Origin: Chromera velia
Taxonomy: Eukaryota; Sar; Chromeraceae
Length of the DNA: 36,790 nucleotides
Direction of reading: 5' to 3'
Assembly: GCA_018398765.1 (NCBI GenBank)
Contig: JAHBMJ010000090.1
Span: 5,661-42,450 of the forward strand
Positions 1-8,718 of this stretch are shown here, piece after piece (within the stretch, counting starts at the first letter, position 1; every line of letters begins with the position of its first letter). The notes under the pieces are model-generated. The model was not told where the DNA came from. It did no database searches and saw only the letters and a list, made by a program, of their open reading frames with translations. The position numbers and the translations under genes are program-made.

Positions 1-7
1 GGGACGG

Positions 8-270
8 CGTTGGAGAGTGGCAGTTAGTTGGCTAGCATAACGGAGCTCATAGGTCGTAAGTTCAAGTTCTGTCATGCAAGGTTCGTACTTCTCTCTAAAG
101 CAATGCTCTATTGCTTTCAGACTGACTGACCTGCATAGACTTGCATTGCATGTGTATTGACTCATAGACGGCGCGACGCCATGCATGCGGTTAGGCTCGG
201 CATGCGCGCGGCTCATTCCATTCTGACACATGGAACCACTTATTGTCACTCAGACGCTCACATCGTTACG
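8..270 (-). repeat. LTR-like direct repeat, copy 1
   Basis: This 263-bp segment recurs at 2438-2700 and 4868-5130. Its left border is set by divergence of position 7 from 2437, and its right border by divergence of 5131 from 2701. In minus orientation it begins CGTAACG and ends CCAACG, so the termini are the short inverted pair CGT/ACG. This copy would be the 3' LTR of the leftmost unit. Confidence 0.65.
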
Positions 271-305
271 TGCCACCACTCCCTCCAGGCCACGTCCACG
301 CTGGC
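271..305 (-). promoter_or_regulatory. Polypurine tract of the gag-only element
   Basis: On the minus strand the bases just before the LTR-like repeat include GGAGGGAGTGGTGG, the position and composition expected for the plus-strand primer. A diverged copy of the same block, beginning GCGTGGACGTGG and followed by GGAGGGGGAGGTGG, lies internally at about 452-486. Both recur in the second unit at +2430. Confidence 0.5.
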
Positions 306-809
306 CGAAGAAAAAGAACAACAAACAAGCTGAAAGCATTGATCTAGAAACGAATTTTTTCCATTTATTCATTTGTCCATTCAGACCGAGTCATACAGTA
401 ATGCCATCTTAAATCTGATTCAATCACGTCGTCTTACTCTTCCCTACACCGTGCCACCTCCCCCTCCTGGACCACGTCCACGCGCGGTCGGTGACATACT
501 CCACGGTAGACCAAAGAAAAAAAAATCTGGCTCACATTTACGAACAAGCTTGCAACAAACAGACAAGCGAGGCAAAAGAACCAACCAAGAGCTAACAACA
601 AATGAACAACTTCCAACGTCAATGCCGTCGGATGCTGTTAGAACAGGCACAGCCGCTCAGACAACCAAAGAATTCTAAAGCCGAACGAATTCATACACCG
701 TTATACACAACGCAAACTCCGTAGTACCATGCTAATTCTTTCACACCCCGTGCCACACCTGAGGGACAAACGGCTCAACACCTTGGCAAGAACGTGCTAA
801 GAAGGCATG

Positions 810-2246
810 CTAGTCAGCCGTGCCAACCCCTGTCATCTCTGGTACGAAATCCGCGCCCAACGTCCGCACCCGAAAGGAAAGATCTCGCCAGTACTCTCGC
901 ACGAGAGGGTCGTACTGAGGTGGTCTGCAAAGCCCACCAGACGTCTGCTGAACTGTTCGTTTCTTTTTTCTTTCCGTCTCCTTTGCCCTCTCCTTTTCAC
1001 GTTCCTTCACCTCCTCCCTCTCCTGCTTTCGTCTCGCTTGCCTCGACACCGCAACTTCCACCGTCCCTTGCCTCTCTTCCCTCAATGAATTCAACTCCCT
1101 TTCATGTTTTTCTTGTCTCTGTCTCTCCTTCTTCTCCTGCCGCTTCTGTTTCTTTCTTTCTGCTCTGCCTGTCTTCACTAAATCACGCCCGTCTCCGTGT
1201 TTCCTGAAAGCAGTCTCGCGTGCTGTTTCCACGTCTGACCGCCCTGCACAGTCATCTCGTCTCTCTCCACCCTCTGTCTGGCCGAACTGCGACCCAGCTC
1301 CAATCTCGTCGGGGAATAGCCTCCGCTCGATTAAGCCGAGCCTCATCGGCACCACTTCTTCTGATGGAGACGGAACCGGAAAATCAAATGTCGTGTGGGG
1401 CGTCTCCTTCCACGTGCCTCCCTCTTCCATCACATCAACACCGCCCTCTTCCATCAACTCATCTCCATCCATCCCGCCAAAATCGAATTCTCCATCAACT
1501 GCCTGTCCAGACACAACGCCTGCCTCCGTCTCAAAGCCAGGGGACACACTCCCCCATCTGGCTCTCACAGTGTTCTCACCCGCCAGGCCATCGTGCGGTG
1601 AGCCACGCAACCGCATACTGTCACCTCGGCCGTTCAAAATATCATGCGGCTCAAATCCTGCCTGTCTCGTGGCGACAGCGCTCGGAACATTCATACGAGA
1701 GCCTTGGATGCTGTTCCCAAACCCCCGCCCTTCTGACTGCAGTCGCCCTCCTCCTTCTCCCAATCGCGCGACCGCACTGCGACTCTTACCCTCTGACCTT
1801 ACTGGTAAACGGCGCCATGAAATGCGCCCTTCCTGCTTTCTCCTCCCTCTCCCTTTCTCTTTCCCCACAGAAGCGGCTTTTTGATCTCCAGGTGACTGCT
1901 GTGATGGCTGCTGTGATGCCATTGGCTTCTCTGCCGCTTGCTTGTTGGCCCAAGCTGCTGCCGTCAATCTTCGACTCCTGCGTGCTTTCGGCTTCTTTCC
2001 GGTCAGACGTTGTTTTGCTTCATCGCCCTTCCCTTCCTCTTCAAGGGTGGGCGCGGCCGGTTGGCAGCCCCCTACCACCTCTGAAAGCTTCTCCACCAGT
2101 TGTTGACTCTCGTGCAAGAAGGCCTCACCGTTCTTCCGCACCTCCTTGAGGGACACGTTCGCATACTTCTCCGAAAAGTCTTCAACAAGCGAAACAAAAT
2201 GACTGAAACGATCCGTCACAGACATCACGACCATCCGATTGGACAT
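810..2246 (-). CDS. Gag-like charged protein of the LTR element (478 aa, left unit)
   Basis: This is the only long ORF of the internal region, starting about 190 nt downstream of the LTR-like repeat as a gag gene would. The first ~65 residues look helical (MSVTDRFSHFVSLVEDFSEK and onward). A basic, Gln/Ser-rich region follows at about 85-150, a Gly-rich acidic region at about 150-300, and a Lys/Arg/Glu-rich coiled-coil-like stretch at about 360-440. No zinc knuckle or capsid signature is recognisable, so the Gag assignment rests on position and architecture. The terminal TAG (810-812) is a TGG codon in the right unit, where the frame runs on to 3171. The full-length protein may therefore be about 23 residues longer, and this copy may itself be truncated by a C-to-T change. 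A repeated host gene of unknown function is the alternative. Confidence 0.55.
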   Translation of the reverse strand: MSNRMVVMSVTDRFSHFVSLVEDFSEKYANVSLKEVRKNGEAFLHESQQLVEKLSEVVGGCQPAAPTLEEEGKGDEAKQRLTGKKPKARRSRRLTAAAWANKQAAEKPMASQQPSQQSPGDQKAASVGKEKGRGRRKQEGRISWRRLPVRSEGKSRSAVARLGEGGGRLQSEGRGFGNSIQGSRMNVPSAVATRQAGFEPHDILNGRGDSMRLRGSPHDGLAGENTVRARWGSVSPGFETEAGVVSGQAVDGEFDFGGMDGDELMEEGGVDVMEEGGTWKETPHTTFDFPVPSPSEEVVPMRLGLIERRLFPDEIGAGSQFGQTEGGERRDDCAGRSDVETARETAFRKHGDGRDLVKTGRAERKKQKRQEKKERQRQEKHERELNSLREERQGTVEVAVSRQARRKQEREEVKEREKERAKETERKKKRTVQQTSGGLCRPPQYDPLVREYWRDLSFRVRTLGADFVPEMTGVGTAD

Positions 2247-2426
2247 TCTTCAAAGAAAAGGAAACTGCAAGGAGCCTGTCACGGGGAAATAAGTCCCTGT
2301 GAATGTTTTCGGGTAGCTGTGTGCGTCGCTCTTCAGGGAATCGCCAACTGAGAACGATGCGACAACACCTTCATTCGACCAGTCAAAGACGGTCAACGAA
2401 TCTACCTTATCTGAGCGGGTCGACCA

Positions 2427-2437
2427 CTCTGCTACCA
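2427..2437 (-). promoter_or_regulatory. Primer binding site, initiator tRNA-Met type
   Basis: On the minus strand TGGTAGCAGAG follows the LTR-like repeat with no spacer. It is complementary to the CUCUGCUACCA 3' end known from metazoan-type initiator tRNA-Met, a primer widely used by LTR elements. The same site in the right unit (4857-4867) is also intact. The match is 11 nt, so chance is unlikely but not excluded. Confidence 0.6.
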
Positions 2438-2700
2438 CGTTGGAGAGTGGCAGTTAGTTGGCTAGCATAACGGAGCTCATAGGTCGTAAGTTCAAGTTCT
2501 GTCATGCAAGGTTCGTACTTCTCTCTAAAGCAATGCTCTATTGCTTTCAGACTGACTGACCTGCATAGACTTGCATTGCATGTGTATTGACTCATAGACG
2601 GCGCGACGCCATGCATGCGGCTAGGCTCAGCATGCGCGCGGCTCATTCCATTCTGACACATGGAACCACTTATTGTCACTCAGACGCTCACATCGTTACG
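2438..2700 (-). repeat. LTR-like direct repeat, copy 2 (shared by both units)
   Basis: Middle copy of the 263-bp repeat. In minus orientation it is the 5' LTR of the left unit and the 3' LTR of the right unit. The primer binding site abuts it directly at 2437. It differs from copy 1 by two transitions near 221-230. Confidence 0.65.
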
Positions 2701-3170
2701 TGCCACCACTCCCTCCAGGCCACGTCCACGCTGGCCGAAGAAAAAGAACAACAAACAAGCTGAAAGCATCGATCTAGAAACGAATTTTTTCCATTTATTC
2801 ATTTGTCCATTCAGACCGAGTCATACAGTGATGCCGTCTTAAATCTGATTCAATCACGTCGTCTCACTCTTCCCTACACCGTGCCACCTCCCCCTCCTGG
2901 ACCGCGTCCACGCGCGGTCGGTGACACACTCCACGGTAGACCAAAGAAAAAAAAATCTGGCTCACATTTACGAACAAGCTTGCAACAAACAGACAAGCGA
3001 GGCAAAAGAACCAACCAAGAGCTAACAACAAATGAACAACTTCCAACGTCAATGCCGTCGGATGCTGTCAGAACAGGCACAGCCGCTCAGACAACCAAAG
3101 AATTCTAAAGCCAAACGAATTCACACACCGTTATACACAACGCAAACTCCGTAGTACCATGCTAATTCTT

Positions 3171-4676
3171 TCACACCCCGTGCCACACCTGAGGGACAAA
3201 CGGCTCAACACCTTGGCAAGAACGTGCTAAGAAGGCATGCCAGTCAGCCGTGCCAACCCCTGTCATCTCTGGTACGAAATCCGCGCCCAACGTCCGTACC
3301 CGAAAGGAAAGATCTCGCCAGTACTCTCGCATGAGAGGGTCGTACTGAGGTGGTCTGCAAAGCCCACCAGACGTCTGCTGAACTGTTCGTTTCTTTTTTC
3401 TTTCCGTCTCCTTTGCCCTCTCCTTTTCACGTTCCTTCACCTCCTCCCTCTCCTGCTTTCGTCTCGCTTGCCTCGACACCGCAACTTCCACCGTCCCTTA
3501 CCTCTCTTCCCTCAATGAATTCAACTCCCTTTCATGTTTTTCTTGTCTCTGTCTCTCCTTCTTCTCCTGCCGTTTCTGTTTCTTTCTTTCTGCTCTGCCT
3601 GTCTTCACTAACTCACGCCCGTCTCCGTGTTTCCTGAAAGCAGTCTCGCGTGCTGTTTCCACGTCTGACCGCCCTGCACAGTCATCTCGTCTCTCTCCAC
3701 CCTCTATCTGGCCGAACTGCGACCCAGCTCCAATCTCGTCGGGGAATAGCCTCCGCTCGATTAAGCCAAGCCTCATCGGCACCACTTCTTCTGATGGAGA
3801 CGGAACCGGAAAATCAAATGTCATGTGGGGCGTCTCCTTTTACGTGCCTCCCTCTTCCATCACATCAACACCGCCCTCTTCCATCAACTCATCTCCATCC
3901 ATCCCGCCAAAATCGAATTCTCCATCAACTGCCTGTCCAGACACAACGCCTGCCTCCGTCTCAAAGCCAGGGGACACACTCCCCCATCTGGCTCTCACAG
4001 TGTTCTCACCCGCCAGGCCATCGTGCGGTGAGCCACGCAACCGCATACTGTCACCTCGGCCGTTCAAAATATCATGCGGCTCAAATCCTGCCTGTCTCGT
4101 GGCGACAGCGCTCGGAACATTCATACGAGAGCCTTGGATGCTGTTCCCAAACCCCCGCCCTTCTGACTGCAGTCGCCCTCCTCCTTCTCCCAATCGCGCG
4201 ACCGCACTGCGACTCTTACCCTCTGACCTTACTGGTAAACGGCGCCATGAAATGCGCCCTTCCTGCTTTCTCCTCCCTCTCCCTTTCTCTTTCCCCACAG
4301 AAGCGGCTTTTTGATCTCCAGGTGACTGCTGTGATGGCTGCTGTGATGCCATTGGCTTCTCTGCCGCTTGCTTGTTGGCCCAAGCTGCTGCCGTCAATCT
4401 TCGACTCCTGCGTGCTTTCGGCTTCTTTCCGGTCAGACGTTGTTTTGCTTCATCGCCCTTCCCTTCCTCTTCAAGGGTGGGCGCGGCCGGTTGGCAGCCC
4501 CCTACCACCTCTGAAAGCTTCTCCACCAGTTGTTGACTCTCGTGCAAGAAGGCCTCACCGTTCTTCCGCACCTCCTTGAGGGACACGTTCGCATACTTCT
4601 CCGAAAAGTCTTCAACAAGCGAAACAAAATGACTGAAACGATCCGTCACAGACATCACGACCATCCGATTGGACAT
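3171..4676 (-). pseudogene. Gag-like ORF of the right unit, broken by two nonsense changes
   Basis: This is the 2430-bp-offset copy of the left-unit ORF. It is identical over the N-terminal ~200 codons, then interrupted by TAA at 3840-3842 (TGG in the left unit, two adjacent transitions) and again by TAA at 3498-3500 (CAA in the left unit). The position matching the left unit's stop (3240-3242) reads TGG, so the frame continues to a stop at 3171. All three differences are C/T or G/A transitions. The copy cannot make the full protein. Confidence 0.7.
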
Positions 4677-4867
4677 TCTTCAAAGAAAAGGAAACTGCAA
4701 GGAGCCTGTCACGGGGAAATAAGTCCCTGTGAATGTTTTCGGGTAGCTGTGTGCGTCGCTCTTCAGGGAATCGCCAACTGAGAACGATGCGACAACACCT
4801 TCATTCGACCAGTCAAAGACGGTCAACGAATCTACCTTATCTGAGCGGGTCGACCGCTCTGCTACCA

Positions 4868-5130
4868 CGTTGGAGAGTGGTAGTTAGTTGGCTAGCATAA
4901 CGGAGCTCATAGGTCGTAAGTTCAAGTTCTGTCATGCAAGGTTCATACTTCTCTCTAAAGCAATGCTCTATTGCTTTCAGACTGACTGACCTGCATAGAC
5001 TTGCATTGCATTTGTATTGACTCATAGACGGCGCGACGCCATGCATGCGGCTAGGCTCGGCATGCGCGCGGCTCATTCCATTCTGACACATGGAACCACT
5101 TATTGTCACTCAGACGCTCATATCGTTACG
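4868..5130 (-). repeat. LTR-like direct repeat, copy 3
   Basis: Rightmost copy of the 263-bp repeat, where similarity to the array ends abruptly at 5130. In minus orientation it is the 5' LTR of the right unit. It differs from copy 2 by four transitions and one transversion (G to T near 5012). Confidence 0.65.
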
Positions 5131-7066
5131 ATACCAAACATTGTTTGGAAATGTTAAAGAAGAGAAAGCAGGTATGGAAGAGAAACGGTGTTGCATCGCA
5201 CAGAAGTGACACATCTGCAGGCTACAAGGTTGTTGGCATCTCTTGCTGTGACCTCCGACGGTTGTTGGCAATGGTTAATTGGCTCCTTTCGCTAACCGGT
5301 CTTGGAGTCAATCTAGGAGTCAATGCAATCATTCGCTTGTACAAGCATGTATGCATCCTAGCATGCATCGGCATGCATGCATATATATATGATTGAATGA
5401 TTGAATTGCATGCAGGATGCATGCACTGCATCAAGAACCGCGCGAGATTTCTATGCCGGTTTGGCCCGGCCCACAACGCCCGAATTACGGTTTTTCCAAA
5501 CTAAAAAATTGGCGCCGAAGTTACTGAAAAACCGTAACGAAAAAAGTTGTAATCCGTAAACCCCTCACAAACCCCCATCGTATCAATCAATTAATCCCAA
5601 TCCTATAAAAACTAGTACAAATTTATTTATTAAAACAAAATATTTTATATACTGAAATTTGTGACTGCATGCTAGACTGCATGAATTCTGTGCAAACTCG
5701 GAACTATAGTCAATCAAATACAATCAATCACTCAATTAGTCAATCAATCAATCTTTCAACTTAAAAATGCCAGGAAAAATGTGCTTAAAAAAATGTTTTA
5801 AAATTTTTGTAGGAATTTGTTTTAGTATATATGAGTTGAGAGTTGAGGTGAGGCAGTATATGCATAAGATGCCCACCAACAGACACTCCGTATGATACAC
5901 ACCTATGGACATTGGACACATGTAGATCGACAGACAGAAACAGTTCAAACAGACTGGGGCACGGACAGACATAATACATGCGCAACCAGTGAAAAAGACA
6001 AACAGGACAGAAAGACCCTGGCAGAGAGCAAGCAGAGGGGCAAGGTGTATCCATCCTTCTGCTGTTCTTTTCAGTTGTTTTTCGCTCGACTGACTACATG
6101 TCTTTTCCTCATTTCCCTCTCACCACTCAAAGACCCAGGCTCAGACCAAAATACACACTGGCATCAGACAAGGAAAGAAAGAGAAATACAAACAGAAACG
6201 AACAACAAAGATATTGAGATAAGCGCCACGGAAGCCATCCGCGACTGACTGCTCCTTTCAAACAAGGTAGGTGGAGACGAAAAAAATTTTAACAATTTAT
6301 AATTCAGAAAAACGGAGGAGAAGAAAAAACTGCCTTGCGCTCGAGACAGATCTATACGGGGGGGAAGGGGAACAGGCACACAGAGACACGGGCAGGCAGA
6401 CAGGCAGGCAGGCAGACAAAACGCAGACGGGCAGACAGACAGGCTATATATTCTCATTGCCCAGCCAGGCACACAGAGAGACAACAGCATTTTCTCTCTT
6501 CCTCCTTCTTCAAACAGACTGGCAGAGAGAGATAGACCATATGATTTGAGTTCGTTTCCCTTCATCTCACTCATTCACACAGACTGTTGACAGGGCAGTC
6601 TGACAGACAAGCATGTGGGCAAGGAAGCAGGCAGGCAAGCGGACAGATAGACAGTGTATCCTTTTCTGACAGAGAGACAAGGGCAAGAGAGAATGCATGC
6701 GAAAAAGAAAACCTGACAGAACCTCCCATGCACTTTTAACTCGGCAACAACATTGCTTCACGCTCACACCTTTAACTGGTACGCTGGGGAGTCTAGGCAA
6801 CCTCTCCGTTTCCTGCACAGCTAGTATCTCTCGTCATTTGATTGTTTGTGCATCTTTTTGTGCAGGGGGGGAGCTACTGGCTCTTTCAGCGTCGCCACGG
6901 GAGCCTTGGTGTCGGCGGTTCGTGTATCAGTGTGTCGCTACATGCATGCTGAGGGACCACGCCGGCCACACTGTGCCATCCATCCACCTGCCATCTCTCT
7001 CCTCCCTCTTCTTCTGCTTTGACTCTTCTGATGGACGCCACGCGGTGAGTGAAGGGTCACCGACGC
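5131..7066. other. Repeat-rich spacer, no gene recognised
   Basis: This stretch begins at the breakpoint of the tandem array. It holds TGCATGCA clusters (about 5345-5425), an AT-rich block with ATCAATCA-type runs (about 5480-5860), purine-rich and GACAGACAGGCAGG-type repeats (about 5925-6680) and short open frames made only of these repeats. The right end probably contains the 3' untranslated region of eL38, which is read toward it. I see no conserved coding exon. Confidence 0.6.
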
Positions 7067-8151
7067 TTATGCCTTCTTAGCGACGCGAGGCTTTCTCTTG
7101 GAGACAATCTCGACCTTCTTCAGATCTGCAGGCAGTCGGTGGAATTAAAAAAAAGGGGGGGAGGGACCCCATGTTGGCATGCGTGTGGACTGCCGCTTGG
7201 ACCATGCGACAGTCTAAAAATCGGGCTGATTCACACGAGGGTCACCAGCAATGCTCACACAGAGCAACGTTCACAGGAAGCTTTTTAGTATTAATCAGAG
7301 TCCCTGCCTCTCCCTCCACGTTCATAAAAAGACCCGTGAGTTCCACCGCCCGCGGATTTTCTCCCTCTCTCCTTTGTGCACATAACAGAAGCAGCAGAGA
7401 GAACGAACAGGCACATCCAAAAATACAGCAGCGAGAAACGAGAAAAGGGGACAGTCTAACAAGTACAAAAAAGCGATGAGCCCGACACCCTCGTGCCCGT
7501 CTCTCAGTCGGGTAGGGGGGGGACGTCTAATTGAAATTCCCCCCCTGGTGTTCTCACGTCTTGCCTCGTCCACATGATCTTCTGTCTTATTCGGTTCGAC
7601 TTACTGGGAGGAAGGGACTGGGACAGACGGTCCGCCTTATCCTTGTCGGTCACCACAAGGGTGTAGACATAGCGAGAGCAGCGGAGCTTGAACTTGGTCT
7701 TCTTGTCGGGGGACTTCAGGACTCTAACCTCTGCAGCCATCATGGCAACCCACCCGAAGGAAGGACAGTCACTCACCCGACAATCAAAATGGCAGACGAG
7801 AATGCAGATACTCTCGGGTCGAGAAACGGGAGAGGAGGGAGATACACGCAGAGAACCCATAATGCGAGCACGAGAATGCCGATCAGTTGATGAAAATGAT
7901 TGTCATAGTGGCGATTTACTCCACTGACCCTTTGAGTCCTTCCTGTTGCGGGCCTTCTGAAGGAAGTCCCGAATGTCCTTTGTCTGCTTCGGCTGCACAG
8001 AGGATAGACAAAAGGGAGGGGGAGGTCGGAGGATGAGGGTAGTGAAGAAGCCGATTTGGTGATTGCGCTCGAGTCGGTAGAGAATGGAAACCACTACCAC
8101 CGTGCTACTCAAAGACGCCGCTGACAGCTGCGATGCGCCATGACTGACCAT
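7067..8151 (-). CDS. RPL38: Cytosolic large-subunit ribosomal protein eL38 (RPL38), 4 exons
   Basis: eL38 is a small basic protein of the 60S ribosomal subunit. Four exons join in phase: 8149-8151 (only the ATG), 7929-7992, 7605-7730 and 7067-7125, giving 83 residues. Exon 2 encodes [21 protein letters not shown]. Exon 3 carries the family core, [21 protein letters not shown] and then QSLPP. Exon 4 encodes [18 protein letters not shown]. Acceptors are all CAG; donors are GTCAGT, GTCAGT and GTAAGT. The family is usually near 70 residues, so the basic C-terminal tail is a roughly 13-residue extension. The first exon is inferred: exon 2 begins directly after a CAG acceptor at the residue following Met, and 8149-8151 is the nearest upstream ATG immediately followed by a GTCAGT donor. 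The gene is divergent from the KH-protein gene. The identity is very secure; the first exon is less so. Confidence 0.93.
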
Positions 8152-8718
8152 AGTGATGGCTCCCTCGCTGAATGAACGCAAAGCACCTTTGCTTCCAATT
8201 GAATTCTGATTCTTTGACGGATCGTTCCGTTTCCCAAGCTGGGCCCGGCGTGTGCGAGGCTGCATGCATGGCAAGGAGGGGTTTTTCATTGCATGGCCAC
8301 GGCATGTCTGACGCCAAAACTGCATGTGATGGCCACGTAGATATACGATGTAGTTGTGAAACAGGGTGATTCATATATTAATAGTGATTCTCCTTCTTTG
8401 AATCTTCCTACGAGCTCAAGTGTGTACGTGTTCGACTCTGACAGTTGCGTGTAAGGTCCAGTGAATTACCAAGGGATTTTAGTGAAGGAAAACCGTGGCA
8501 AAGAGGGTGACGCGGTTGAGAAGTGAGCAGAGACTTCGTTGTGCACGTACTCAGTAAGTGTTCGTAACTCCGCCAGATATCAGGGAATTGCCGGAAATTC
8601 TCTCACTGGCTCTTTCGCTGCTAAACAGGCAGTCTCAGTTTTGCTTCTCTGGTCTGAATTTTACGTCGCCCCCAAGGAAGGTGTCGTTGTTTGTTGTATC
8701 AGAATCAGTCGGTCAAAC
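8152..8718. promoter_or_regulatory. Divergent intergenic region between eL38 and the KH-protein gene
   Basis: These 567 bp separate the inferred start codon of eL38 (minus) from that of the KH gene (plus), so they should hold both promoters and 5' leaders. TGCATGCA occurs at 8261-8268, about 110 bp upstream of the eL38 ATG. This fits the (T/C)GCATGC(G/A) element described for ribosomal-protein promoters in Toxoplasma. The octamer is also common elsewhere in this window, so its role here is only suggested. No TATA-like box is obvious. Confidence 0.45.
8261..8268. promoter_or_regulatory. TGCATGCA octamer upstream of eL38
   Basis: A palindromic TGCATGCA lies about 110 bp upstream of the inferred eL38 start. 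The core GCATGC matches the ribosomal-protein gene element known in Toxoplasma and the site type bound by some ApiAP2 factors. Because the same octamer is spread through the window, this is a candidate only. Confidence 0.35.

Larger units (their letters stand above)
8..5130 (-). mobile_element. Tandem gag-only LTR-retrotransposon-like array (2.1 units of 2430 bp)
   Basis: The sequence repeats with an exact 2430-bp offset: positions 8, 2438 and 4868 begin the same segment, and the third copy stops at 5130. This resolves into a 263-bp direct repeat (8-270, 2438-2700, 4868-5130) separated by two 2167-bp internal regions, the layout of tandem LTR elements sharing LTRs. Read on the minus strand, the internal region starts flush with the repeat with TGGTAGCAGAG (2427-2437), which is complementary to the 3' end of eukaryotic initiator tRNA-Met, and ends with a purine-rich GGAGGGAGTGGTGG just before the next repeat. 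The only long ORF is a charged gag-like one; no RT, integrase or protease is visible, so it would be non-autonomous. The repeat ends are CGT...ACG rather than TG...CA, and the flanks (8 bp on the left, ATACC on the right) show no target duplication. An ordinary tandem duplication of a host locus remains possible. Confidence 0.7.

Noticed and set aside
1220-2149. 309-codon plus-strand frame in the gag-only element (and its copy at 3650-4579)
   Set aside because: It is the antisense of the charged minus-strand ORF, has Ser/Pro/Leu-rich composition typical of such shadows, and disagrees with the LTR, primer-site and purine-tract orientation.
5480-5870. AT-rich stretch as a replication origin or centromere-like element
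   Set aside because: It shows only general AT richness with ATCAATCA runs; nothing specific supports such a role.
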